A stretch of 33,670 nt of DNA from a virus: the IMG/VR virus record IMGVR_UViG_3300032296_003280, positions 1 through 33,670 of that record; one strand, written 5' to 3'. Position 1 is the stretch's first letter. Each line of letters starts with the position of its first letter. This document shows, piece after piece, positions 1-6,393 of this stretch. The position numbers and the translations under genes are program-made. The notes beneath the pieces are model-generated. The model saw only the letters and a program-made list of their open reading frames with translations, searched no databases and was not told where the DNA came from.

Positions 1-342
1 AAAACAACACAAGAACAACTAATTGAGTTGTACGAACAACAGATTCAAGACCTTGTTATGATGTCTAAAATTGAATTGGGTGATGATGTAATAGCAAAAA
101 TTAAAGAACTCAAATCACAAATTCATAAACAGCAGACAGCAGTAGAATGGTTAATCAATGCCGTTGAAGCAAACATGGATGATATTCCACTTGAAGTACA
201 AGAACAAGCAAAAGAACTTGAAAATCAGCAAAAACAAAACTATTTAAAAGAGTATTTTGCGTGGCACAATTCAATGGGGTTTGTTTCCCATACACACGAA
301 GATATTATTGAGTTTAACAAAACATACGGAGGTGCAAAATGA
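1..342 (+). CDS. Hypothetical protein, 5'-truncated by window edge
   Basis: The frame is open from the first base, so the gene begins outside the window and at least 114 residues are visible. The internal TTG at 28 is not needed as a start. The product is acidic, Gln- and Glu-rich and probably helical or coiled-coil. It contains KQQTAVEWL around residue 45 of the visible part, and a related QTAVEF string opens the next gene, so the two may be distant paralogues or share a short module. The stop overlaps the next start (ATGA), which suggests translational coupling. I do not recognise a function. Confidence 0.8.
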   Translation, partial: KTTQEQLIELYEQQIQDLVMMSKIELGDDVIAKIKELKSQIHKQQTAVEWLINAVEANMDDIPLEVQEQAKELENQQKQNYLKEYFAWHNSMGFVSHTHEDIIEFNKTYGGAK

Positions 343-740
343 AACAGACAGCAGTAGAATTTTTGGAAGAAGTATATCAAAGAGATGGCTACATAACAGC
401 AGAAGAATTTAAACAAGCCAAAGCAATGTTCAAACAACAAATGATTGAATTTGGATATGCTTGTACAAAACAAATTGAAATGAATGAAGCAGGTGAACTA
501 CTAATGGTTAAATCACCTGAGGAACTTTACACCCAAGTGTATGGGGGTGAAATGAATATGGGTGAGACGACAATGACAACGACGATGAATACCAATCCAG
601 GTACAACCATGAGACAACAGGTTCAAATCTACATTAACACTATAAATGCATTCGGTGAGGAATTATCTGATGTGGAAACAGATACGTTGTATGATTTTGC
701 TGGGTGGGTGGATAGCATAGATGAATTTTACGGAAGCTAA
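339..740 (+). CDS. Hypothetical protein with QTAVEF N-terminus
   Basis: 133 residues. The start overlaps the preceding stop by 4 bases. The N-terminus carries KQTAVEFLEEVYQR, similar to the QTAVEW string in the gene upstream. The first 60 residues look helical, the middle is a Met/Thr-rich low-complexity stretch (about residues 68-88), and the C-terminus is an acidic helix. Short acidic proteins of this kind are common in phage early regions. No enzymatic motif is visible and function is unknown. Confidence 0.85.
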   Translation: MKQTAVEFLEEVYQRDGYITAEEFKQAKAMFKQQMIEFGYACTKQIEMNEAGELLMVKSPEELYTQVYGGEMNMGETTMTTTMNTNPGTTMRQQVQIYINTINAFGEELSDVETDTLYDFAGWVDSIDEFYGS

Positions 741-752
741 TTTGAATAATTT

Positions 753-932
753 ATGCAAGATATAGTAATAACAAGAATACAACTTATAAACGTGTTAGAT
801 GAAGTCAAATCGATAATACATGATTTGACGGAGGAGGAATTGGATGCGTTAATAGAAGATATAACAGTGTTATATGAGAAATCTACTGATAGGATTGACG
901 CACGAAAAAATATAAAAGGTGACAAACGATAA
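753..932 (+). CDS. Small acidic hypothetical protein (59 aa)
   Basis: ATG at 753, 12 bases after the previous stop, reads 59 codons to TAA at 930-932. The product is one predicted helix with regularly spaced Leu/Ile (a coiled-coil pattern through LDEVKSIIHDLTEEELDAL) and a basic tail. It lies in line with the two genes before it and probably shares their transcript. The ORF on the opposite strand at 737-925 is its shadow. No function recognised. Confidence 0.6.
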   Translation: MQDIVITRIQLINVLDEVKSIIHDLTEEELDALIEDITVLYEKSTDRIDARKNIKGDKR

Positions 933-1220
933 GTGAGTATGTGTCACAAGGTAATGCAAATAAGATTGTATGTGAAAAACAGGGAGCGTGGTGGGTGAGG
1001 TGAAAAGGGCGGTGGGTTAACCCCTTTTCCTTGCGCCTGCCCGTAACTCCTACCTCTCGAAGTATATACTTTACGGAAAATCACAAACCCCATCACACGC
1101 ACATTACGGAAAATGGCAAACGAAAATAACTCTCATCGGATGAGATTAAAATTGATTTGCCAAAATCCGTAACTTGTACTCTTACGTTTGCCAAAATCCG
1201 TAAAAACCTTTTAACAAAAA
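933..1220. other. Gene-free region with inverted repeats
   Basis: No convincing ORF. It holds three items: a palindrome (GAAAAGGG at 1002-1009 with CCCTTTTC at 1022-1029) that may end the upstream transcript, a 7-bp hairpin TCTCATC/GATGAGA at 1131-1145, and a set of related 17-base elements described separately. Candidates are an operator cluster or a replication/packaging site. The repeats are visible; the role is inferred. Confidence 0.6.
1104..1203. repeat. Inverted/direct repeats TTACGGNNNNTGGCAAA
   Basis: TTTGCCAAAATCCGTAA occurs at 1156-1172 and 1187-1203, and again at 3384-3400. The near-inverse TTACGGAAAATGGCAAA is at 1104-1120, with a weaker copy starting TTACGGAAAA at 1071. The arms TTACGG and TGGCAAA are conserved and the central A/T bases vary in orientation, as in a two-half-site protein binding element. 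Each cluster lies just upstream of a class A promoter. Confidence 0.7.
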
Positions 1221-1252
1221 TTTGGAGGGGCAAGATCCCCGTCGTACATTCA
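1221..1252 (+). promoter_or_regulatory. Class A promoter
   Basis: TTTGG at 1221-1225, 19-base spacer, TACATTCA at 1245-1252. This fits the Bacteroidota -33 TTTG / -7 TAnnTTTG pattern. The spacer contains GGGGCAAGATCCCC, an inverted repeat that could be an operator. The transcript would start the metalloprotease gene. Confidence 0.8.
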
Positions 1253-1268
1253 CGGCATAATAAAGGTT

Positions 1269-1655
1269 ATGATAGAAAATATTAAAAGAAACCACGTGGT
1301 ATGGATGTTTGATTGGTGCAAATCTAGATTTGGTACCTCAAAATTCAATAATATGTTTGACGTTAAAATATCACGTAAGGAAAAAGATAAATACGGGTGC
1401 TATCTAGATGATTTGGATGTTATCCAGGTAAACCTTAACGCACACAAATCACTTATTGAACTGTGTGATACTGTGATTCACGAGTACACTCATTACCTTC
1501 AAAACATGTACATGTACAACCAGTACTTTTTGAAACACAACAAGAGTTACAACTCACACCCGTATGAGATTTCGGCTGATAACAAGGCAAAGAAATACCG
1601 TAAGGAATTGAGAGCCGAATTTAAGAAAGCATTTGCAAAAGATTTGGCTTCCTGA
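1269..1655 (+). CDS. SprT-like zinc metalloprotease
   Basis: 128 residues. The motif H71-E-Y-T-H75 is a gluzincin HExxH, with a downstream H97-P-Y-E100 and Ala-rich helix that could supply the third zinc ligand, as in SprT/wss1-type minimal metallopeptidases. The rest is short and basic at the C-terminus (RKELRAEFKKAF), as expected for a protein working near nucleic acid. The start follows the AATAAAGGTT leader used by many genes here. Family assignment rests on the HExxH and size; substrate unknown. Confidence 0.7.
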   Translation: MIENIKRNHVVWMFDWCKSRFGTSKFNNMFDVKISRKEKDKYGCYLDDLDVIQVNLNAHKSLIELCDTVIHEYTHYLQNMYMYNQYFLKHNKSYNSHPYEISADNKAKKYRKELRAEFKKAFAKDLAS

Positions 1656-1674
1656 GATAGGGTTCGTACATTCA
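1643..1674 (+). promoter_or_regulatory. Class A promoter inside gene end
   Basis: TTTGG at 1643-1647 lies in the last codons of the metalloprotease gene. After 19 bases comes TACATTCA at 1667-1674. It would transcribe the tRNA-like RNA at 1708 and the gene at 1865. Confidence 0.8.
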
Positions 1675-1707
1675 CGGGGTAGAAGTTCATTGAAATAAGA
1701 AATAAAT

Positions 1708-1846
1708 AGTCAGGTGGTCATAGGAGACCTTTGGTAACATGGAGTGGCCACGAAGTGTTACATGGCAGGTAAAGCAAGGAGTAATTACCTTGTGTAACTG
1801 ATAGGGGAATCAGCCCTTGGTACAGGTTCGAATCCTGTCCTGACTG
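1708..1846 (+). ncRNA. tRNA-like RNA 1 (139 nt)
   Basis: 5' AGTCAGG pairs perfectly with 3' CCTGACT (7-bp acceptor-like stem). A canonical T-arm, ACAGG-TTCGAAT-CCTGT, abuts the 3' strand. The interior is not a tRNA: it has hairpins GGTC/GACC, GTAACA/TGTTAC, CAAGG/CCTTG and CTGAT/ATCAG, and no 5-bp/7-nt anticodon arm. The same acceptor and T-arm recur in four other RNAs in the window. Expected to be processed by RNase P/Z like a tRNA, but it cannot decode. Confidence 0.75.
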
Positions 1847-1864
1847 CAAAAATAAATTAAAATT

Positions 1865-2125
1865 ATGTTTATAGAAAGATTTTTTAACCCTATAGTATCT
1901 TCTAATGAAAGAGTATTGTACGATACTAATAAAGCAATTGAGCATTGTTTGAAATATCATACATGGATTAGACATTATTCATTTGAAGGTGATGAATACA
2001 TCAAAAATGTTGATGGTAAATTAGTTTGGAATGATGGTAGTAAAGTTGATAAAAGAAAATTACCTAAAAAAGGAAATGGATGGGGTAGATATTCAAGTGA
2101 ACTTTATAATTTATGTTCATTTTAA
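1865..2125 (+). CDS. Hypothetical protein (86 aa)
   Basis: ATG at 1865 is 18 bases after tRNA-like RNA 1, behind an A-rich leader. The sequence is rich in aromatic and charged residues, including HTWIRHYSFEGDEY and a basic GSKVDKRKLPKKGNGWGRY stretch. It is flanked on both sides by tRNA-like RNAs and is probably co-transcribed with them. No signal peptide or membrane segment. Function unknown; location suggests a possible link to the tRNA-like RNAs, but that is only context. Confidence 0.65.
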   Translation: MFIERFFNPIVSSNERVLYDTNKAIEHCLKYHTWIRHYSFEGDEYIKNVDGKLVWNDGSKVDKRKLPKKGNGWGRYSSELYNLCSF

Positions 2126-2130
2126 AATAT

Positions 2131-2256
2131 AGTCAGGTGGCGGAAAGGTAGACGCATGAATAAAGGTTAACAGTAAGGATAACGTAGAGTAACCTTGAAA
2201 GACCCGTAAAGTCTAGCTCATAAGTTATCATACAGGTTCGAATCCTGTCCTGACTA
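2131..2256 (+). ncRNA. tRNA-like RNA 2 (126 nt)
   Basis: Starts 5 bases after the previous stop. Acceptor AGTCAGG/CCTGACT, a tRNA-Leu-type D region (TGGCGGAAAGGTAGACGCA) and T-arm ACAGG-TTCGAAT-CCTGT, then A73. Between D and T arms lie about 75 bases with stem AAGGTTA/TAACCTT around a 20-nt loop and a small AGAC/GTCT hairpin. That hairpin has a 7-nt loop, CCGTAAA, that lacks U33. No usable anticodon arm. Confidence 0.75.
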
Positions 2257-2476
2257 CAAACGTGTAAGAAATTTATCTTGCACATATTTATAAACGTACA
2301 AAGGTACAATCAGTAGCCCCAGACCCGCCCGAGCGCGTATAAGAATGTCGATTGTGGAGTCCTCAGTATTAAGCCAATGTGCAAAACAACGTACTAAAAA
2401 CAAAAAATATGCCCGTAAGGGCTTTCGGTGTCTTGTCATTTGGAACCATTCTAAATGAAAAACATTTTACAAAAAA
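2257..2476. other. Gene-free stretch, possible small RNA
   Basis: No credible ORF on either strand. A TATTTATAA box at 2285-2293 lacks a -33 element. CAATC/GATTG arms near 2310-2355 and a GCCC-GTAA-GGGC hairpin at 2411-2422 followed by TTTC could bound an RNA of about 130 nt. A degenerate 19-base palindrome sits at 2438-2456. All weak; only the hairpins are seen directly. Confidence 0.3.
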
Positions 2477-2508
2477 TTTGGCTCCCGCACCCCTGGTTCG
2501 TACATTAA
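2477..2508 (+). promoter_or_regulatory. Class A promoter
   Basis: TTTGG at 2477-2481, 19 bases, TACATTAA at 2501-2508. Drives the small genes at 2541, 2750 and 2875. A degenerate palindrome is centred 30 bp upstream of the -33 box. Confidence 0.75.
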
Positions 2509-2540
2509 TGGGGTAGAAGTTAAATAAATAAATAAAGGTT

Positions 2541-2744
2541 ATGCAAAACGGAGATTATATGTTAAAAAAGGATGTGTTAAACTATTTCAAACGCATCAGA
2601 AGTATGAGGTTCATGGACATCAACTTGACTGAACATGATGGCGAATACTATAGTACTGAGGATATTAAGGAACTTATGCCAGCCTCACTGTTTAGAGAGA
2701 TGGAATGTCACGTTATAACCTTCATGTTTAGAAATAATAAATAA
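2541..2744 (+). CDS. Hypothetical protein (67 aa)
   Basis: ATG at 2541 follows the AATAAAGGTT leader; a second in-frame ATG 18 bases on is possible. The product starts with a basic helix (LKKDVLNYFKRIRSMRF) followed by an acidic section (STEDIKELMPASLFREME). First gene behind a class A promoter, followed after 5 bases by a tiny membrane-protein gene. No recognised domain. Confidence 0.65.
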   Translation: MQNGDYMLKKDVLNYFKRIRSMRFMDINLTEHDGEYYSTEDIKELMPASLFREMECHVITFMFRNNK

Positions 2745-2749
2745 AAGTT

Positions 2750-2860
2750 ATGATAAAGAAAATAGTTAAAGAAACAGTAATCGCTACTATGATTATGTTT
2801 GGTATGGCAATGGGTGGAGCAGCCCTGATTATTGGTTTGTATAATATGTTTGGTAATTAA
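2750..2860 (+). CDS. Tiny single-pass membrane protein (36 aa)
   Basis: ATG at 2750 preceded by AATAAAAGTT, the same leader as neighbouring genes, reading 36 codons to TAA at 2858. Five polar/basic residues (MIKKI) are followed by a hydrophobic Gly/Met/Ala-rich segment of about 20 residues, so an inner-membrane peptide is likely. Its promoter and spacing match real neighbours. Function unknown. Confidence 0.55.
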   Translation: MIKKIVKETVIATMIMFGMAMGGAALIIGLYNMFGN

Positions 2861-2874
2861 TAGGGGAAAATACA

Positions 2875-3114
2875 ATGACTCAAGAACTATACGATCAAAT
2901 GAACAAACAGTCCCTGAATATGGCCTCGGCTGTAGGACACCTTCGTGGAACAGTCATTAGTGAAATGCTATACAATGACGACATCACACCATCCAAATTC
3001 AAACGTTTTTATGAGACACTCCAATACTCACATACATTGACAGGCAATACAATGGATGAATTTGATATATCCAGGATACAAAAACGCGCCGAGGAACTTG
3101 GTGTGACACTATAA
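2875..3114 (+). CDS. Hypothetical protein (79 aa)
   Basis: ATG behind GGGGAAAATACA, 14 bases after the 36-codon gene. Helical, polar sequence with no cysteines, no membrane segment and a mixed charge. It is last in the short operon that begins at 2541; a gene-free stretch follows. Not recognised. Confidence 0.7.
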   Translation: MTQELYDQMNKQSLNMASAVGHLRGTVISEMLYNDDITPSKFKRFYETLQYSHTLTGNTMDEFDISRIQKRAEELGVTL

Positions 3115-3427
3115 TTGAACCTTTATTTTATTTATACTACATACGTGGGGTACTCCGTTGGGGGTACTCCCGTACTACTAACGTGGGGTGGCCGGTATAT
3201 ATGCGGCATATGTACGTAATAGGGCACCACGCGCGCTGATGTCAGTAACGCGGGCAGTACGTGGGAAAGGGACTTAGATCGCTTTTTAGATCTAATATAA
3301 CTATAACCCATCGACAAGTATATACAAATATCCCTCACCACACCACCCCCCACAATGCATCCAAAAGTCCATATAGCCAAAAATTTGCCAAAATCCGTAA
3401 AAGCAATCTCGAGATCTTAAAAAGAAA
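3115..3427. other. GC-rich gene-free region
   Basis: No convincing ORF. Bases 3143-3265 are clearly richer in G and C than the surrounding A/T-rich genome. They contain repeated GGGGTACTCC / GGGGGTACTCC and ACGTGGG units (3145, 3180, 3259). A hairpin TTAGATC/GATCTAA lies at 3274-3295 and a copy of TTTGCCAAAATCCGTAA at 3384-3400. Candidate replication origin or protein-binding region, or recently acquired DNA. Confidence 0.55.
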
Positions 3428-3459
3428 TTTGGCTATCGCAAAGGATATACGTATATTCA
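3428..3459 (+). promoter_or_regulatory. Class A promoter
   Basis: TTTGG at 3428-3432, 19 bases, TATATTCA at 3452-3459, upstream of the cysteine-peptidase-like gene at 3510. Confidence 0.75.
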
Positions 3460-3509
3460 TGTCATAATAAAGCAATAATCACATTAGTGCTTATTTAAAA
3501 AGGTTATAT

Positions 3510-4046
3510 ATGATTACAGAACAAGTAAGAGCAACAAATGGTAGAATGGTTGAATCCCTTAAATCTCAATATTTTGTAGATAGTATCAAATTGGCTCATG
3601 CTACAAGTAAATTAGCTCAAGTCGAAAATAATGATTGTGTAGTAAGGGCTTTTATGTGTGCCTTAGATATTCCATATGAGCAAGCACACGCTTGGGTTAG
3701 AAAAGAATTAAAACGTGATTCTCGTAGAGGTACTTTTGTACATGCCTATGGTAAAAACATTATTGGTAAAACCAAAAATGGTAAAAAAATTAGTTTTATA
3801 GGTTCTCACCCCTCACGCAATATGAAACATTTGATTGGTAGTGATAAAGTATTATCAAACACCAAATACAAAAAAGCAACCGGCTATACTTTAAAATCAT
3901 TTATGGAAAACAATCCAGTTGGTCGTTTTGTATTGATCGTTCAAGGTCATGCTGTTGCTGTTTGTGAAGGAGTTTTATGTGGTAATACTTACGAAAAATA
4001 TAATGGTTTGTATCGTTCAGTATGGTTTGGATTTGAATGTAAATAA
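3510..4046 (+). CDS. Papain-like cysteine peptidase-fold protein
   Basis: 178 residues. Residues 41-50 read NDCVVRAFMC with Cys43 at the start of a helix, and H147 lies in QGHAVAV within a predicted strand. That is the Cys-then-His order and spacing of papain-like/C39-like folds, and the NDCxxRA start is typical of a small phage family of this type. An Asn/Asp (N159) follows as a possible third residue. Substrate unknown. It could be a phage maturation or anti-host peptidase; catalysis is inferred from motif only. Confidence 0.55.
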   Translation: MITEQVRATNGRMVESLKSQYFVDSIKLAHATSKLAQVENNDCVVRAFMCALDIPYEQAHAWVRKELKRDSRRGTFVHAYGKNIIGKTKNGKKISFIGSHPSRNMKHLIGSDKVLSNTKYKKATGYTLKSFMENNPVGRFVLIVQGHAVAVCEGVLCGNTYEKYNGLYRSVWFGFECK

Positions 4047-4066
4047 AAAATTAATAATATATTATC

Positions 4067-4291
4067 ATGGCAAAATTAATTAAAAAAGCAAAAGTAGAGG
4101 AAAACCAGTTCAATCTTGAAGATAAGGTTTACTTTTTAACAAGTTCACACGACGGAAGAACTTATTCCACAAATAAAACCTACGGAAAAGTAGTCCAAAT
4201 AAACAAAGTCACTGTCGACATTGAAGATTCATATGGAAATGTTTGGAGAGAAAGAAAATCCGAAGTTCAAAAAATAAATTTGGAATTTTAA
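4067..4291 (+). CDS. Hypothetical SH3-like small protein (74 aa)
   Basis: ATG behind AATAATATATTATC. A basic N-terminus (MAKLIKKAKV) is followed by alternating hydrophobic and polar residues, as in a small beta barrel: DKVYFLTSSHDGRTY, then YGKVVQINKVTVDIEDSYG. The pattern resembles KOW/SH3-like domains but no signature residue fixes it. Downstream of the peptidase-like gene, probably on the same transcript. Function unknown. Confidence 0.65.
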   Translation: MAKLIKKAKVEENQFNLEDKVYFLTSSHDGRTYSTNKTYGKVVQINKVTVDIEDSYGNVWRERKSEVQKINLEF

Positions 4292-4310
4292 ATTTTTGTT
4301 CGTACATTCA
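4279..4310 (+). promoter_or_regulatory. Class A promoter
   Basis: TTTGG at 4279-4283 inside the end of the previous gene, 19 bases, TACATTCA at 4303-4310. Starts the run of small overlapping genes 4334-5724. Confidence 0.8.
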
Positions 4311-4333
4311 CCCCATAATAAGAAATAAAGGTT

Positions 4334-4567
4334 ATGCAAAATTTAGAAATAATAGAAGGTAATTTAAAAGCAACTAAAGTAGAATTTGGTACTAGCTCAA
4401 ACTTGTGGTGTTTGTGGATCAAATCAACAAGAGGTTTTTGGGAGGATGTAACAATTATGGGTAGATCCAAAATCCAAGAACTATTTACCACACCCTTCCC
4501 AATATTTGAAGAAAAAAAAATAAATAATAAAGGTTATGTTAGAAATCCCAGTAAGTTTTGTAATTAA
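4334..4567 (+). CDS. Hypothetical protein (77 aa)
   Basis: ATG after the AAATAAAGGTT leader. First of a chain of small overlapping genes. The N-terminal half looks beta-rich, with Trp-rich NLWCLWIKSTRGFWED. The last 32 bases overlap the next gene in another frame, so the C-terminal tail partly reflects the leader of the next gene. Unknown function. Confidence 0.6.
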   Translation: MQNLEIIEGNLKATKVEFGTSSNLWCLWIKSTRGFWEDVTIMGRSKIQELFTTPFPIFEEKKINNKGYVRNPSKFCN

Positions 4568-4730
4568 AAGTCATTTGAATGACGCAATGATTGAAATCCA
4601 GTACAACCCCGAGTTGGCTCAATCACGTTTAGAGTTTGTAAAGTATTTGGTTCACATGTTTCCAAATACCGATACAGAAATCGATGTAAAAGAAGTTCAC
4701 AATCAATTTAAATTAGGCCATGCAAAATAA
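4536..4730 (+). CDS. Hypothetical protein (64 aa)
   Basis: ATG at 4536 follows AATAATAAAGGTT, the strong leader motif, although it lies inside the preceding gene. Ends His-Ala-Lys-stop using GCAAAATAA, which also contains the start of the next gene (ATGCAAAATAA, 11-base overlap). No domain recognised. Confidence 0.65.
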   Translation: MLEIPVSFVIKSHLNDAMIEIQYNPELAQSRLEFVKYLVHMFPNTDTEIDVKEVHNQFKLGHAK

Positions 4731-4890
4731 TTCAAGACAACAAGCCCTAGAGTGGTGGAGAAGTCTTCCCTCCAACACCCAACTAGAGTTTTGGAGACAA
4801 TACCAAGAAACTACTTTCACCCCAAGTGGTTCCCCCGACCAATTAACCGGAAGAGAAATTGAACAAATTTACACCCAATATGCAAAATAA
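4720..4890 (+). CDS. Hypothetical protein (56 aa)
   Basis: ATG at 4720 overlaps the previous stop by 11 bases and the ORF ends with another ATGCAAAATAA overlap. The product begins MQNN, is Gln- and Trp-rich (ALEWWRSLPSNTQLEFWRQYQ) and ends YAK. Identical junctions on both sides and matching termini with the neighbours make it a real member of a cassette run. Function unknown. Confidence 0.65.
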   Translation: MQNNSRQQALEWWRSLPSNTQLEFWRQYQETTFTPSGSPDQLTGREIEQIYTQYAK

Positions 4891-5269
4891 TATTAAAAAC
4901 GAATTTATACCATACGAACAAGCATTAGCTTTAAAGGAACTTGGGTTTGATGAACCGTGTTTCAAAAAATACATAGCAGGATGTTTATGGAGCAGTCCAA
5001 CAACTAATGAAACATATCAAAAGATACATCCAAATAGTTCTGATTCTTTAGCACCACTATATCAACAAGCATTTAGATGGTTTGATGAACATACGGAGTG
5101 TCAAGGATTTGTTGTGCCATCTATTAAAGAAGGTCATTTTGATTGGTGTATTATAGATGAAAATACAACAATTGAATGTGAAGAGTATTACGTGGAGAGA
5201 ATTGAAGCAGAACTTGCTTGTCTTAAAAAACTAATAGAAATAGTAAAATCCCAAAACAATGCAAAATAA
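4880..5269 (+). CDS. Hypothetical protein with YEQALALKELGFDEPC motif
   Basis: The start is ATG at 4880 (129 residues), chosen over the upstream TTG because the ATGCAAAATAA junction recurs here. Begins MQNN and ends NNAK. Residues 11-26 (YEQALALKELGFDEPC) match a small-protein family that I recall as common in Bacteroidota and their phages and of unknown function. Aromatic-rich centre (QQAFRWFDEH, FDWCIIDENTT), helical C-terminus. Function unknown. Confidence 0.8.
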   Translation: MQNNIKNEFIPYEQALALKELGFDEPCFKKYIAGCLWSSPTTNETYQKIHPNSSDSLAPLYQQAFRWFDEHTECQGFVVPSIKEGHFDWCIIDENTTIECEEYYVERIEAELACLKKLIEIVKSQNNAK

Positions 5270-5540
5270 TTCAATCCAGGAACTCCTCGACAAGCAAATC
5301 ACTTTACATGATATCGCCTCCGTATTATATGGTGACAATTATATATTTCGAAAACAATTCTGGGGCTCTCCCACCGAATTGGAAATGAAAGAAATCTATG
5401 AACAACTCGATATTTTGGGATATGAGGAATCAATCTCTGAGGAAATGTGGGCTCTAGGTGATATAATATTTAACGATCTTAAAAACCAAGGCTTTTTTCC
5501 GGAAGATGATGAAGATGGGGAGGACGATTTATATGAATGA
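5259..5540 (+). CDS. Acidic hypothetical protein (93 aa)
   Basis: Third gene joined by the 11-base ATGCAAAATAA overlap and again beginning MQNN. Strongly acidic, ending in a run of Asp/Glu (EDDEDGEDDLYE), a feature seen in DNA-mimic proteins, though that function is only a possibility. The end overlaps the next gene by 8 bases (TATATGAATGA). Confidence 0.75.
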   Translation: MQNNSIQELLDKQITLHDIASVLYGDNYIFRKQFWGSPTELEMKEIYEQLDILGYEESISEEMWALGDIIFNDLKNQGFFPEDDEDGEDDLYE

Positions 5541-5724
5541 TGTAACCAAACAAGCTCTTGATGCTTTAAAAAATTGTCCCCAATGTCTACAATCCTTACG
5601 TGACCTAAAGTGTTATGACTATGAGGCGCGTTTTGGTGCGTTTATACGCGTTAAATGTGGTATTATATTGTTGAGTATGGTTGAGTGGGACATTGTGGCG
5701 CAAGAATTGGAGAAATGCTTATAA
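5533..5724 (+). CDS. Small cysteine-containing protein (63 aa)
   Basis: ATG at 5533 chosen because it overlaps the previous stop, as at the other junctions; ATG at 5506 would give a longer overlap. Contains NCPQC with another Cys ten residues later and two more downstream, so metal binding is conceivable but the spacing is not a classic zinc ribbon. Last of the small-gene chain. Not recognised. Confidence 0.6.
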   Translation: MNDVTKQALDALKNCPQCLQSLRDLKCYDYEARFGAFIRVKCGIILLSMVEWDIVAQELEKCL

Positions 5725-5803
5725 TACGTTTATAGGTAATATTGGATATGGAAGTATATACGGATAGATGGATGAGGTATGGTAAGCAAAATAATGTGTG
5801 ATT

Positions 5804-6298
5804 ATGTTAAATTATTTACCTGCTGATAAATTAGAAAACAATCCTGAGTACTTGCCTGTGGTTTTAAAACCTGATGGTGAGGGAGGTCATAGGTTGGCTA
5901 AAGTAACCCACTTTACTATGAAATCTTTAGGAGATGGTTGGGATGAAGTTTTTTACTATAGATACATTGGTTCTCATACTGATTCTGAATCTCGTAAAAA
6001 TGGTCTTGGTGGTTATGTTTATGTTTTAATAAATCATCAATATCCTAATATGTGTAAAATAGGGATGACAACAAACCACCCAACAAAAAGACTTCAACAA
6101 ATCAACAACGCTGGTGTTGTAGTGGATTGGGAAATTGCTTATACTTTTAAGTGTGCTCGTCCTTATGATTTTGAACAAGCAATCCACCAAAAACTAGAGG
6201 ATATTAGGTCTAGAAAAGATAGAGAATTTTTTGACATAGAGCTAAAAGATGCTATTGCTCTAATAGAGGAAATGAGTCCTGTGTTCGGTCCTATTTAG
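5804..6298 (+). CDS. T5orf172-like GIY-YIG domain protein
   Basis: 164 residues from ATG 5804; an in-frame GTG at 5798 is an alternative. Residues 70-90 carry the degenerate GIY (G70-Y-V-Y-V) and YIG-equivalent (C84-K-I-G87) strands, followed by KRLQQINNAG, a helix ending FEQAIHQKLEDIR, and EFFDI. That order is typical of the T5orf172/MUG113 branch of GIY-YIG nucleases, often found in phages and viruses. DNA cleavage is possible, but the family's roles are poorly defined. The stop lies in a 19-base palindrome. Confidence 0.7.
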   Translation: MLNYLPADKLENNPEYLPVVLKPDGEGGHRLAKVTHFTMKSLGDGWDEVFYYRYIGSHTDSESRKNGLGGYVYVLINHQYPNMCKIGMTTNHPTKRLQQINNAGVVVDWEIAYTFKCARPYDFEQAIHQKLEDIRSRKDREFFDIELKDAIALIEEMSPVFGPI

Positions 6299-6311
6299 AA
6301 TCATTCTAAAT
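6293..6311. promoter_or_regulatory. 19-bp palindrome ATTTAGAATNATTCTAAAT
   Basis: Perfect 9-bp inverted repeat with a single central base, spanning the TAG stop. Identical copies at 8033 and 10444. Its centre is 30 bp upstream of the -33 box of the next promoter. Either an operator/activator site or an mRNA 3'-end hairpin. Confidence 0.75.
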
Positions 6312-6313
6312 GA

Positions 6314-6335
6314 CAAAAAAAGGAAAGCCTTTTTG
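6314..6335 (+). terminator. Intrinsic terminator
   Basis: AAAAAAGG-AAAG-CCTTTTT forms an A/T-sided hairpin ending in a T run after the GIY-YIG gene. Its T run leads into the -33 box (TTTGG at 6332) of the next promoter, so terminator and promoter are interlocked. Confidence 0.6.
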
Positions 6336-6363
6336 GCTCTCCGAATCCCTTTTCGTACATTCA
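6332..6363 (+). promoter_or_regulatory. Class A promoter
   Basis: TTTGG at 6332-6336, 19 bases, TACATTCA at 6356-6363, then ATGTCATAA and an A-rich leader into the RadA-like gene. Confidence 0.85.
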
Positions 6364-6393
6364 TGTCATAAGATTAAAAAATAAATAAAGGTT

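Noticed and set aside
1708-1846. tRNA-like RNA 1 as a tmRNA
   Set aside because: No G3-U70 Ala identity pair, too short, and no tag-coding frame ending in Ala-Ala.
2131-2256. CCGTAAA 7-nt loop as a Tyr anticodon arm in tRNA-like RNA 2
   Set aside because: Only a 4-bp stem, C instead of U at position 33, and wrong distance from the D-arm.
2254-2439. Minus-strand 61-codon ORF in the 2257-2476 gap
   Set aside because: Opposite to every real gene, no promoter or leader on that strand, overlaps hairpins.
2410-2517. 35-codon + strand ORF starting ATGCCCGTA
   Set aside because: It reads through the palindrome and the entire promoter at 2477-2508, and has no leader motif.
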